Shown here one piece after another: positions 14,876 to 22,423 of a DNA stretch of 28,514 nucleotides. The DNA is from B75-G9 sp964564905 (GTDB taxonomy: Archaea; Hadarchaeota; Hadarchaeia; Hadarchaeales; Hadarchaeaceae). A program made the position numbers and the translations under genes. The notes under the pieces are model-generated. The model had not been told where the DNA came from. It searched no databases and saw only the letters and a list, made by a program, of their open reading frames with translations. Where the stretch lies: positions 1 through 28,514 of the forward strand of contig CAZMCI010000011.1 in assembly GCA_964564905.1 (NCBI GenBank), given 5' to 3'. Numbering within the stretch: position 1 is the stretch's first letter; each line of letters starts with the position of its first letter.

Positions 14876-14885
14876 TTCTTATAAT
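14876..14885 (+). promoter_or_regulatory. TATA box of a probably leaderless rtcA transcript
   Basis: TTCTTATAAT lies 23-32 bases before the ATG at 14908. This is the archaeal spacing for transcription starting at the start codon itself. No Shine-Dalgarno is seen upstream at useful spacing. Confidence 0.55.
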
Positions 14886-14907
14886 CTTGGAAGCCAAACC
14901 TCTGGTG

Positions 14908-15987
14908 ATGATAGAGGTCGACGGTTCGATTGGCGAAGGTGGCGGTGCGGTATTACGGACGGCGTTGGCGCTAGGCGTGGTCAGCCAGCGTCCCATCCAT
15001 ATCTATAACATCCGTGCGAAACGGACGAGGCCAGGCTTACAACCACAACATCTGCGAGGAGTTGAAGGACTTGCAAAACTCACGAACGCCAGAATTGAAG
15101 GAGCACAGCTAAACTCAACCGAGCTGACCTTTGAGCCCGGGAGAATAGATGGAGGCAAGTATCACATCGATATAGGTACCGCAGGTAGCACCACGCTCAT
15201 CTTGCAGATACTTATGCCAGCGGCAGCCTTTGCACGTAAACCAGTCGAGGTCGAGATCACAGGGGGAACTGACAATCCACGTGCGCCGACCGTCGACTTT
15301 CTAAAAAACGTCACCCTCCCAATGCTACGCAAAATGGGTTACCGTGGGAAGGTCGAATGCATTCGGAGGGGCCATTACCCACGAGGCGGGGGTATTGTAC
15401 GCGCTCGTATTGAACCTATCGAAAAACTCCAAGCGTTAAAACTTATCGAGCCCGGGGATGTGATTAGCATTTCAGGCTTGGCCCACTGCGTCCGTCTCCC
15501 GGAACATGTCGCAACCCGTATGGCCCACGCCGCAAATAGGGCACTCGTCAACGCAGGATATTCAAGAGTTCACATCAAGACGGAATCTCACCCGCCAGCC
15601 CAAGACCCTCACCTCGGCCCCGGTGCAGGGATAACGCTTTGGGCCGAAACCGAAGGCGGTGCAATTTTGGGCTCAAGTTCACTGGGTAAACCGGGAAAAC
15701 CAGCGGAACAGGTCGGACGGGAAGCGGCTGAGAGTTTGGTGGCACAATTGAAAACTGGCTGTGCGGTCGACCGCCACCTCACCGACCAGCTTATACCTTA
15801 TCTCAGTTTGGCTGAAGGAGTTTCCGAGATATCAAGTGCGGAGCTCACCTCACACACGCTGACCAATGTCGCACTGGTGGAACGGATTTTGGGTACCAAG
15901 TTCGAAATTCAGGGTCGGCAGGGAGAACCCGGCCGCATTCAGGTGAAAGGCCTGGGGCTTCGTTCACACCGTTCCCTCAAAGAATGA
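14908..15987 (+). CDS. rtcA: RNA 3'-terminal phosphate cyclase
   Basis: A 359-residue ATP-dependent enzyme that converts RNA 3'-phosphate to a 2',3'-cyclic phosphate through an enzyme-adenylate. The N-terminus IEVDGSIGEGGGAVLRTALAL is the family signature. RAKRTRPGLQPQHLRG, GTAGSTTLILQ and RRGHYPRGGG follow. The C-terminal segment HLTDQLIPYLSLA then ELTSHTLTNVALVERIL carries the probable adenylated His in SHTLTN. I chose the ATG at 14908 because upstream codons lack family sequence and a TATA box is correctly placed. The stop overlaps the tail of the convergent SpoIIM-like gene by 11 bases. Whether a ligase (RtcB) is nearby cannot be seen. Confidence 0.95.
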   Translation: MIEVDGSIGEGGGAVLRTALALGVVSQRPIHIYNIRAKRTRPGLQPQHLRGVEGLAKLTNARIEGAQLNSTELTFEPGRIDGGKYHIDIGTAGSTTLILQILMPAAAFARKPVEVEITGGTDNPRAPTVDFLKNVTLPMLRKMGYRGKVECIRRGHYPRGGGIVRARIEPIEKLQALKLIEPGDVISISGLAHCVRLPEHVATRMAHAANRALVNAGYSRVHIKTESHPPAQDPHLGPGAGITLWAETEGGAILGSSSLGKPGKPAEQVGREAAESLVAQLKTGCAVDRHLTDQLIPYLSLAEGVSEISSAELTSHTLTNVALVERILGTKFEIQGRQGEPGRIQVKGLGLRSHRSLKE

Positions 15988-16870
15988 TCCGGACCAACAT
16001 CATCACAAAAAATATCATGAATATCAAAAGTGAGAGCTGAGCCGGTCGCCACCTCCCCTTGAATGCCGCTCTCGTATCGTTCCAGATGTATTTCAAGTCT
16101 CTGCGCACGGTGTTGAAACTCCACGCTGCAATGGACGCGTAGAGGATCCCAACCAACACCAAAAAGGCAACCGCAAGTGCAGGCATCGAGTAAAAGATGG
16201 ACCCCATCTCCGGAGAAATGTATGCTTCCACCGGCGCGGCGAGGAATATGAAAAATGCTCCGATTGCGAGAAGTGTAATGAAATCTAGCACCAACAGTTC
16301 GATCGCGGGACGGTGTTTGAGGATCTCCCGTTTTTCTCGCCTTGTGAGTCTCCAAGTCCACCGTTTACCTCCTTTCCCCGTTATCTCGATCAAGCGCCCC
16401 AATCCTTTCCAGAGGCCCCAAGCCGCGCGCAGGGTCACCGCAGCTATGATGTAAAACCCCGTGAGTTCAAGCAGACCATGGACGAAAATCTGGGCCGAGA
16501 ACGCCAACGCGGTCGTTGATCCATAGGTGTGGTGAACGTAGGTGAGGGCTACACCGATTGAATAGTTGGTGCTCACCACGGTGTTGAACCCAAAGTACGT
16601 GGGAGTCGCGAGCCCGCTGATCCACGCCACCTTCAGGTTGTTGGACCAGTAGTACTGAGTTCTTGTCCATTTGTCCATAGTGGAGACATTTTTGACGGCA
16701 TTTTCGTACTCTTGAACATCTTGCCTGTTCTCGAACTCGGCGGGAGTGAACGCAAGCATGTTGTAGGCTGTGCTCAGTATCATCGTAGCGAAGGCCGCCA
16801 CGATCACTATGCCGATGGCCGATGAACTTCGTTTGAAGCTACCGGAGATAGTTTTTCCGAGGTTTGCCAC
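15977..16870 (-). CDS. SpoIIM/DUF95-like integral membrane protein
   Basis: A 297-residue membrane protein of the stage II sporulation M superfamily, whose function in archaea is unknown. The family signature is the HGLLELTGFYIIAAVTLRAA stretch near residues 130-150. Hydrophobic spans are seen at about 18-40, 118-150, 193-215, 228-250 and 277-297. An outer loop with Tyr and Trp lies at 50-95. The GTG start at 16870 has AGGTAG seven bases upstream, inside the loop of a small hairpin. It is only seven bases after hisI, so it is the last gene of the his operon. Why a SpoIIM protein is linked to histidine synthesis is not clear. Confidence 0.85.
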   Translation of the reverse strand: MANLGKTISGSFKRSSSAIGIVIVAAFATMILSTAYNMLAFTPAEFENRQDVQEYENAVKNVSTMDKWTRTQYYWSNNLKVAWISGLATPTYFGFNTVVSTNYSIGVALTYVHHTYGSTTALAFSAQIFVHGLLELTGFYIIAAVTLRAAWGLWKGLGRLIEITGKGGKRWTWRLTRREKREILKHRPAIELLVLDFITLLAIGAFFIFLAAPVEAYISPEMGSIFYSMPALAVAFLVLVGILYASIAAWSFNTVRRDLKYIWNDTRAAFKGRWRPAQLSLLIFMIFFVMMLVRIIL

Positions 16871-16889
16871 GTATACACTACCTGTATAC
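16871..16889 (-). promoter_or_regulatory. Small hairpin presenting the ribosome binding site of the SpoIIM-like gene
   Basis: GTATAC at 16871-16876 and again at 16884-16889 is self-complementary, so the two copies can pair as a 6-bp stem around the seven bases AGGTAGT (minus strand). That loop is the putative Shine-Dalgarno of the downstream GTG start and also contains the hisI stop. It may tune translation; this is inference. Confidence 0.4.
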
Positions 16890-17276
16890 CTTCTTTGGAT
16901 CGAACATCCGCTTCAACACCGCGACGAACTTGCCTTTTTTGAGCTTTCGGTAAAAGCAGGACCAGTAGCCTTTATGACACGCAGCTCCGACCTGATCCAC
17001 GTCGAACAGCAGGGCATCCCCGTCGCAATCTACACGCACCTCGCGTACCCGCTGGAGGTTACCGGATTGTTCACCCTTGAGCCAGAGCTTCTGGCGTGAT
17101 CGACTCCAGTAATGCATCATTCCCGTGGTCAGGGTTTTAAGCACGGCTTCTTCGTTCTGCATCGCCACCATCAGGACCTCTCTGGTCTCAAAATCCCGGA
17201 CTACAGCCACCACGAAGCCTCCCCTGAATTTTAACTTTTTCAGAACTCGCTTTGCAACGGTCAGACTTAACTTCAA
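16878..17276 (-). CDS. hisI: Phosphoribosyl-AMP cyclohydrolase
   Basis: A 132-residue metalloenzyme of the third step of histidine synthesis, opening the purine ring of phosphoribosyl-AMP. Signatures are MHYWSRSRQKLWLKGEQSGN, VDCDGDALLFDVDQVG (Mg/Zn acidic cluster) and AACHKGYWSCF (Cys and His ligands). Start is TTG at 17276, six bases after a perfect GGAGGT that overlaps the hisE stop. HisI and HisE are separate proteins here, not fused as in many bacteria. The stop is seven bases from the SpoIIM-like gene. Confidence 0.95.
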   Translation of the reverse strand: MKLSLTVAKRVLKKLKFRGGFVVAVVRDFETREVLMVAMQNEEAVLKTLTTGMMHYWSRSRQKLWLKGEQSGNLQRVREVRVDCDGDALLFDVDQVGAACHKGYWSCFYRKLKKGKFVAVLKRMFDPKKVYR

Positions 17277-17280
17277 TCGT

Positions 17281-17565
17281 TTACCTCCTTCTCCGTTTGA
17301 GTTCCTCCATGACCTCTTCGAGCTTTACTTTTTTGTAGGCGAGCAGGACCATGGTGTGGAAGATCAGGTCGGCCGCCTCGTGAACTATGTCTTTTTTTCT
17401 TCCACCCTTTGCCGCTTCGACCAGCTCCCGCGCTTCCTCGTTCACTTTATCGGACGCTCCTCCTCTAGCCAGTAAAGCTGAAACATATGATCTCTTTCTT
17501 GGTCTGTCGCGACGATCTTCGATCACCTCAAATATCTCGTCCAGTATCTCCGTGCCCAACTTCAC
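17281..17565 (-). CDS. hisE: Phosphoribosyl-ATP pyrophosphatase
   Basis: A 94-residue all-helical MazG-like enzyme that removes pyrophosphate from phosphoribosyl-ATP, step two of histidine synthesis. Metal-binding acidic residues lie in KVNEEARELVEAA (an ExxE-type helix) and in HEAADLIFHTMVLLAYKKV (the ExxD helix). RPRKRSYVSALLARGG is the typical N-terminal loop. The ATG at 17565 overlaps the hisD stop (ATGA), so translation is coupled. Confidence 0.94.
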   Translation of the reverse strand: MKLGTEILDEIFEVIEDRRDRPRKRSYVSALLARGGASDKVNEEARELVEAAKGGRKKDIVHEAADLIFHTMVLLAYKKVKLEEVMEELKRRRR

Positions 17566-18863
17566 ATCCTCCTGAGTCTTTCCATGATGCTCCTGGCGTG
17601 GCCGGGCAGTCCCTCCACCTCTGCCAGCCGTATGGCCGTCTCAGCTACCCGTTTTAGCCCGGCTCTGGAGAGTTCCTGCACGGTCGGGAGCCTGAGGAAG
17701 TCCAGCACAGAAAGGCCAGAGCGTCTTCTAGCAACCCCTCCTGTGGGCAGAATGTGGTTGGGCCCCACCGCGAAATCTCCAGCCGCCACTGGCGATTGGC
17801 TTCCAAGGAATATGCTCCCCGCGTTCGTTATTTGTTTCAGTAGCATTCGTGGTTGTTTCACCATCAGCACGAGGTGCTCGGGGGCGTAGGTGTTTGAGAA
17901 CTCCACGGCCTCTCGCATGTTCTTTGCCAGGACCACCAACCCATATTTCCGCAACGACTTTCGCACGATCAGTTTTCGCGGGTTATCCTCGATTATCTTC
18001 TCGATCAGTTCTTGAACTTTCGAGGCCAGTTTTTGAGATGTGGTCACCAGAACTGCCGCAGTATCCTGCCCGTGTTCGGCTTGGGAGACGAGATCCGCTG
18101 CCACGAACTCTGGAGGAGCTGAGTCGTCCGCTACCACCAGGATCTCGCTTGGGCCGGCCACGAAATCTATGTCCACATCTGAGGCGACCGCCAGCTTCGC
18201 CGCTGCCACGTATACGTTTCCCGGCCCGACGATTTTTTCCACCCTTGGCACGGTCTGGGTTCCGTATGCCATCGCCGCTATGGCCTGTGAGCCGCCCAGT
18301 TTGAACACCGAATCCACTCCCGCTGCCTCCGCCGCCGCAAGCACTGCCGCATCGACTTCACCCGTCTTGTTTGTTGGGGTGCAGACGATGAGGTGTTTCA
18401 CGCCAGCTACCTTCGCCGGAACAGCGGCCATCAGCAGGCTCGAGGGATATCTCGCCAGACCGCCCGGAACGTAGACACCGACGCTCTCGAGCGGTCTCAC
18501 GAGCTGCCCTGCTCTTACCCCGGGGGAGAGCTCCGCCATCCACTCTTTCGGCATCTGTCTGAGGTGAAATTTTTTTATCGAACTGGCGGCTCGTTGTATG
18601 GCCTCCACCGTTTTTGGGTCGAGCTTTTCACGTGCCAGTCTGAATTCCTCTTCGCGAACTTTGAGTTCGTCTCTCCGCAGTTTCACCCCATCGAAACGTT
18701 TGGTGTACTTCAGGATGGCTCCGTCTCCTTCACGCTTGACGTCCGAGATTATCCGCTTCACCATCGGGAGCACCGAACGAATGTCCAGCTCCGAGCGTTT
18801 TACCAGGGCTTCCCATTTTTTCCGGTCGCACTCCCAAAGCTTTACAATCTTGAGCCGCGTCAT
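17562..18863 (-). CDS. hisD: Histidinol dehydrogenase
   Basis: A 433-residue Zn- and NAD-dependent enzyme that oxidises histidinol to histidine in the last two steps. Conserved segments include YVPGGLARYPSSLLMAAVPA, VDSVFKLGGSQAIAAMAYGT, KIVGPGNVYVAAAK, DFVAGPSEILVVAD, VSQAEHGQD (Gln and His Zn ligands), NTYAPEHLVL and AVGPNHILPTGGVARRRSG. Length is standard. The start ATG overlaps the hisB stop by four bases and the stop overlaps the hisE start by four bases. Confidence 0.97.
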   Translation of the reverse strand: MTRLKIVKLWECDRKKWEALVKRSELDIRSVLPMVKRIISDVKREGDGAILKYTKRFDGVKLRRDELKVREEEFRLAREKLDPKTVEAIQRAASSIKKFHLRQMPKEWMAELSPGVRAGQLVRPLESVGVYVPGGLARYPSSLLMAAVPAKVAGVKHLIVCTPTNKTGEVDAAVLAAAEAAGVDSVFKLGGSQAIAAMAYGTQTVPRVEKIVGPGNVYVAAAKLAVASDVDIDFVAGPSEILVVADDSAPPEFVAADLVSQAEHGQDTAAVLVTTSQKLASKVQELIEKIIEDNPRKLIVRKSLRKYGLVVLAKNMREAVEFSNTYAPEHLVLMVKQPRMLLKQITNAGSIFLGSQSPVAAGDFAVGPNHILPTGGVARRRSGLSVLDFLRLPTVQELSRAGLKRVAETAIRLAEVEGLPGHARSIMERLRRM

Positions 18864-19438
18864 AACACACCTTTCGTGCTGGGTACTCCTTTTCTTCGAG
18901 ATGTCGTGCGCACGGCTTTAGCCAGTGCTATGCCCAGTGCCTTGAAGATGGCCTCCGCCTTGTGGTGATCGTTTTTCCCACGGAGGACCTTTACATGTAG
19001 ATTGAATCTGCCGTTCGTGGCCAGCGTCTGTAGGAGGTGAACCACCAGGTCGCTGCTCAGGTCATCCAGTCTTCGCTTCGCAAACCTGGCCTCAATGTCT
19101 GGAAATGCCCTCCCGCTCATGTCAACCGCCACTAATACGAGGGCATCATCCATCGGTACTATGGTATCCCCTATCCTCTGTATCCCGACTTTTTTCCCGA
19201 GTGCACGTTCGATGGCTTCTCCTAGCACGATCATGGTGTCCTCCGCGATGTGGTGTTCGAAATCTCCACGAGCCGTGATCTTCAGATCAAAACATCCGTG
19301 TTTGGCAAAACTGGCGAGCAGGTGATTGAAAAACCTGATCGGCGTGTCGATGTCTGCTTTTCCGTTTCCGTCGAGATCTATCCTGACGCTGACGCTGGTT
19401 TCTTTGGTTTTTCGCCTGATCCTTCCTATCCTGCTCAT
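18860..19438 (-). CDS. hisB: Imidazoleglycerol-phosphate dehydratase
   Basis: A 192-residue Mn enzyme, monofunctional (no fused histidinol-phosphatase domain). Signatures are TPIRFFNHLLASFAKHGCFD, DFEHHIAEDTMIVLGEAIE with paired His metal ligands, DDALVLVAVDMSGRAF and the second metal motif KNDHHKAEAIFKALG. It overlaps hisA upstream and hisD downstream by four bases each. Since HisB lacks the phosphatase, a separate histidinol-phosphatase must lie elsewhere. Confidence 0.96.
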   Translation of the reverse strand: MSRIGRIRRKTKETSVSVRIDLDGNGKADIDTPIRFFNHLLASFAKHGCFDLKITARGDFEHHIAEDTMIVLGEAIERALGKKVGIQRIGDTIVPMDDALVLVAVDMSGRAFPDIEARFAKRRLDDLSSDLVVHLLQTLATNGRFNLHVKVLRGKNDHHKAEAIFKALGIALAKAVRTTSRRKGVPSTKGVL

Positions 19439-20154
19439 CCTGCCACCTCAATCGCCTGTTTCAATGTGAACCTGCCCTCGTATAATGCCATCCCAACTAT
19501 CACTCCGGCCGCTCCAGCCTCCTTCACGATCCGGATGTCATCCAGTGTCCCGACTCCGCCCGAAGCAAAAACGGGTATACCCACCGAGCTGGTTAGGTTT
19601 TTTATCTCCGTCACGGCCACCCCGCGCATGCGTCCCTCCAGCTCAATACACGTGTACAGTATGGATCCAACTCCCATCTGCTCGAACTTCTCGGCCAGCT
19701 CCACCGCGGTTCTTTCGGTTTGGGTTTTCCACCCTTCAATGGTTACCTTGCCGGAACGTGAGTCGAGCGCTACCATGAGCTTTTCGCCACCAACCGCGTC
19801 GACGAGCTTCTCGACGAGCTCAGGGTTGCTCACCGCAGCTGTCCCCAAGATCACCTTTTTCGCCCCGGCGCCGAGGAGCTCGTTGGCCCTGGCAAACGTT
19901 CGTATCCCTCCACCTACCTCAACGTTTGCGTCAATGCTTGAGATGATCTCCAAGGTTTTCTGAAGGTTGTCGCCCTCGCCCATCGCGGCATCTAGATCCA
20001 CCACATGCAGATAATCGGCGCCCTCGGTCACCCATCGCCTGGCGATCTCCACCGGATCGCCGTACACACGCTCGGTATCCGGCCTGCCCCCTCTCAGCTG
20101 TACGCACCGCCCGCGCCTGATGTCAACGCTCGGTATCACGAGCAACTTCCACAC
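19435..20154 (-). CDS. hisA: ProFAR isomerase (HisA)
   Basis: A 239-residue beta/alpha-barrel enzyme for the Amadori rearrangement of ProFAR. The N-terminal VIPSVDIRRGRCVQL carries the first catalytic Asp, and MVALDSRSG the second. GGGIRTFARANELLGAG and FASGGVGTLDDIRIV are the two phosphate-binding loops. Start is uncertain: the GTG at 20154 gives MWKLLVIPSVD, but the AGAAGG site fits the TTG at 20145 better, giving MLVIPSVD, which is closer to the family. The partner HisF barrel is not in this operon. Confidence 0.95.
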   Translation of the reverse strand: MWKLLVIPSVDIRRGRCVQLRGGRPDTERVYGDPVEIARRWVTEGADYLHVVDLDAAMGEGDNLQKTLEIISSIDANVEVGGGIRTFARANELLGAGAKKVILGTAAVSNPELVEKLVDAVGGEKLMVALDSRSGKVTIEGWKTQTERTAVELAEKFEQMGVGSILYTCIELEGRMRGVAVTEIKNLTSSVGIPVFASGGVGTLDDIRIVKEAGAAGVIVGMALYEGRFTLKQAIEVAG

Positions 20155-20166
20155 CTTCTGGTTCGT

Positions 20167-21027
20167 TCATGGCATCACGCGCTCGATTGGCATCACGAGG
20201 ATATCCTTGGCTCCCGCTTGCTTGGCTTGCCTGACTATCTTGTAAACATCTTTTTCGTCGACCACGGCTTGAACTGCCACCATCGGACCTGCACCCTCCA
20301 CCTTGGATACGGTCGGTCCCGACATCCCGGGCATGATCCGTTTGATCTCCTCGAGCTTTTCCTCAGGCACATTCATCATCACCAGTTTTTTTCCTCTCGC
20401 CCGAACCACGCTGTCGACGGCCATGACGATTTCGTCGATCTTCGCCCGTTTTCGCTGTAGGCTCTGCCGGTTCGCCACCAGCCGCGCCGTGCTCTCAAGG
20501 ATGGTGTCAACGATACGGAGTCCGTGCGCGCGCAGTGTGGTACCCGTGCTGGTCACATCGACGATAAGGTCTGCCAGCCCTATCAGGGGGGATATCTCCG
20601 CTGCTCCCGTGATGTCGAGAAGTTCTATCTTGATCCCCTTCTCCGCAAAATATTGCCTGGTGATGTTTGGAAATTCGGTGGCCACCCTGCTACCCGATTT
20701 TATGTCGCGCATCGATTTGATTCCGGATTTCTCGCTCGCTGCCACCACCATGCGCGTGTAACCGTACTTGAGATCCAACAGTTCTGCAACGTCATCTCCG
20801 CTCTCGCACATGAGGTCGTAGCCGGTGATGCCCAGATCCGTGGACCCTCTGGCGACGAAGTTCGGGATGTCCTCCGCCCTGACGAACACGAGTTCGATCT
20901 CCGGATCGTTGGTTTTCGCGAATAGCTGACGGCCATCTCTGCCCACCACTCCGATGCCAGCATCCTGGAGCAACCGGACCGTGGTGTTTTCCAGGTGTCC
21001 CTTTGGTACAGCAATTCTGATCGTCAT
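20167..21027 (-). CDS. hisG: ATP phosphoribosyltransferase, long form
   Basis: A 286-residue enzyme that commits ATP and PRPP to histidine synthesis. The catalytic part has IRIAVPKGHLENTTVRLL, FVRAEDIPNFVARGSTDLGI and the PRPP loop EISPLIGLADLIVDVTSTGTT. The C-terminal about 75 residues (KLVMMNVPEEKLEEIKRIMPG onward) are the ACT-like domain of the long form, which gives histidine feedback and removes the need for HisZ. I chose the ATG at 21027: GGAGGTG lies six bases upstream and it starts one base after the hisC stop; a GTG at 21036 overlaps that site. Confidence 0.96.
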   Translation of the reverse strand: MTIRIAVPKGHLENTTVRLLQDAGIGVVGRDGRQLFAKTNDPEIELVFVRAEDIPNFVARGSTDLGITGYDLMCESGDDVAELLDLKYGYTRMVVAASEKSGIKSMRDIKSGSRVATEFPNITRQYFAEKGIKIELLDITGAAEISPLIGLADLIVDVTSTGTTLRAHGLRIVDTILESTARLVANRQSLQRKRAKIDEIVMAVDSVVRARGKKLVMMNVPEEKLEEIKRIMPGMSGPTVSKVEGAGPMVAVQAVVDEKDVYKIVRQAKQAGAKDILVMPIERVMP

Positions 21028-21028
21028 T

Positions 21029-22102
21029 TCAAACACCTCCTTTGAATTGTTTTATCGCGTTTAGAAGCTTCCTGTCCTGTTCGGGTTTGCCGACGGTGAT
21101 TCGGACCCAATTCGAGCCGGCGCCCCTGAAGTTCGACAGATCACGGATCAGGATACCTCTCCGCGCCAGATAATCGCACAGTTTCGGCGCATCCGTCCCT
21201 AGAGGCCTCACGTCTACCATCAGGAAGTTTGCATCCGATGGTAGCACGCGCAGGCCTAGCTTGGAGAGCTCCCGGCGCAGGTACTCCCTCTCCTTTCGGA
21301 TTGCGCCGACGACTTTGCGCAGGTAGCTCGTATCCTGAAGGGCAGCGATTGCGGCGGCCTGGGCCATGCGGTTGACGTTGAAGGGCGCGCGGATGCTCTC
21401 GAGCACTTCGATGAGTTTTGGATTCCCGATCGCGTAGCCGATCCTCAGACCGGCAAGTCCGAAAGCTTTCGAGAAGGTCCTGAGCACGAGTAAATTTTTG
21501 GACTTTGGAGCTAGGTCGGCGACGGAATCTCCGTCGAACTCGACATACGCTTCGTCCGTGATGATAAGCTTTCCAGCTTTCATGAGCTCTCGCATCTCCC
21601 TCCGGTTCATGCCGCTTCCCGTTGGGTTGTTGGGTCTGCCCAAAAAGACCAGCTTTACTCCTCTCAGGAGGCGTTTGATCTCTCCGGCTTCCCACTCGAA
21701 ATTCGGAAGGGAGAAAAACTTGGGTATTCCTCCGTTTCCCCTGCACACGAGTTCGTACATCGCAAATGTCGGCAGTGGGATGAGGGCTCGGTCTCCGGGA
21801 TCCAAAAAAGCCCTGCAGGCGAGTTCCATGAGCTCATCCGAGCCGTTCCCAACTGTCACACACTCGGCACTCACACCCACATAGTCGGATATCGCGCTCT
21901 TGAGTCTGGTGGCACGTGGGTCGGGATACACCCCCGCTCTGGTCGCCTCACGTTTGAGCGCCTGAATCACACGGGGCGAAGGGCCGTATGGACTCTCGTT
22001 TGATGCGAGATTTATGGTCCCCGGTGTCTTTACATCGTATTCGCGGGCAAGCGGATAGGTAGCCCTTGACCGCAGCAGATCCCTCACACGTTTCGAGATC
22101 AT
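21029..22102 (-). CDS. hisC: Histidinol-phosphate aminotransferase
   Basis: A 357-residue fold-type I PLP enzyme converting imidazole acetol phosphate to histidinol phosphate. Visible are NLASNESPYGPSPRV, VTVGNGSDELMELACRAF, FLGRPNNPTGSGMNR (Asn contacting PLP), ITDEAYVEFDGD and RTFSKAFGLAGLRIGYAIG with the Schiff-base Lys. The C-terminal NWVRITVGKPEQDRKLL binds substrate phosphate. The ATG at 22102 overlaps the stop of the small leading gene by four bases, and the last codons contain the hisG ribosome binding site. Confidence 0.95.
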   Translation of the reverse strand: MISKRVRDLLRSRATYPLAREYDVKTPGTINLASNESPYGPSPRVIQALKREATRAGVYPDPRATRLKSAISDYVGVSAECVTVGNGSDELMELACRAFLDPGDRALIPLPTFAMYELVCRGNGGIPKFFSLPNFEWEAGEIKRLLRGVKLVFLGRPNNPTGSGMNRREMRELMKAGKLIITDEAYVEFDGDSVADLAPKSKNLLVLRTFSKAFGLAGLRIGYAIGNPKLIEVLESIRAPFNVNRMAQAAAIAALQDTSYLRKVVGAIRKEREYLRRELSKLGLRVLPSDANFLMVDVRPLGTDAPKLCDYLARRGILIRDLSNFRGAGSNWVRITVGKPEQDRKLLNAIKQFKGGV

Positions 22103-22272
22103 CTTTCCTCACCTGAAAGTCGGTCCTCACCGGCCCCTCTCAGAATGAACTTCTTGGTGATAATCTGGAGGGAAAGGTAGTCGGGGAGCGATATGGCTTT
22201 CGCTCCACCGTCCTCGCCCAGGGTGAGCCGGTAGTTCCTTTCCCTCACCTCTATCTCCACGCTCTTCGGCAT
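22099..22272 (-). CDS. Small unknown protein leading the his operon
   Basis: A 57-residue protein beginning MPKSVEIEVRERNYRLTLGE. It is predicted to be mostly beta strands followed by a charged C-terminal tail. There is no signal peptide, no Cys and no family I recognise. The overlap of its TGA with the hisC ATG, plus its first position after the operon promoter, make it a real gene. I prefer the ATG at 22272, with GGTGGGG a few bases upstream; another in-frame ATG at 22284 follows that site with no spacing. It could be a small accessory or regulatory subunit for an operon enzyme, but nothing in its sequence proves this. Confidence 0.7.
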   Translation of the reverse strand: MPKSVEIEVRERNYRLTLGEDGGAKAISLPDYLSLQIITKKFILRGAGEDRLSGEER

Positions 22273-22302
22273 AGCATACCCCACCCTAAATCATCCATTT
22301 TT

Positions 22303-22370
22303 GTATATAAGTTTTACCAATTTATCTATAAAGTGGAAATTATTCACTATAAATAGAAAAACTTATAAAT
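22303..22370. promoter_or_regulatory. Symmetric divergent promoter of the his operon and the Lrp gene
   Basis: The minus strand carries GGTAAAACTTATATA (22303-22317) and the plus strand GAAAAACTTATAAAT (22356-22370), two near-identical BRE/TATA elements facing apart. Between them, CTATAAAGTG and CACTATAAATAG (about 22326-22355) form an imperfect inverted repeat. TATA spacing predicts starts near 22280 (-) and 22391 (+), giving short leaders. An Lrp/AsnC regulator encoded next to such a site usually controls both genes; here that is inferred from position. Confidence 0.65.
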
Positions 22371-22423
22371 TATTTACGAAAGATGTGGTAGGAGAGGCTC
22401 GAACTGGCATGAGGGTGGAAAAA

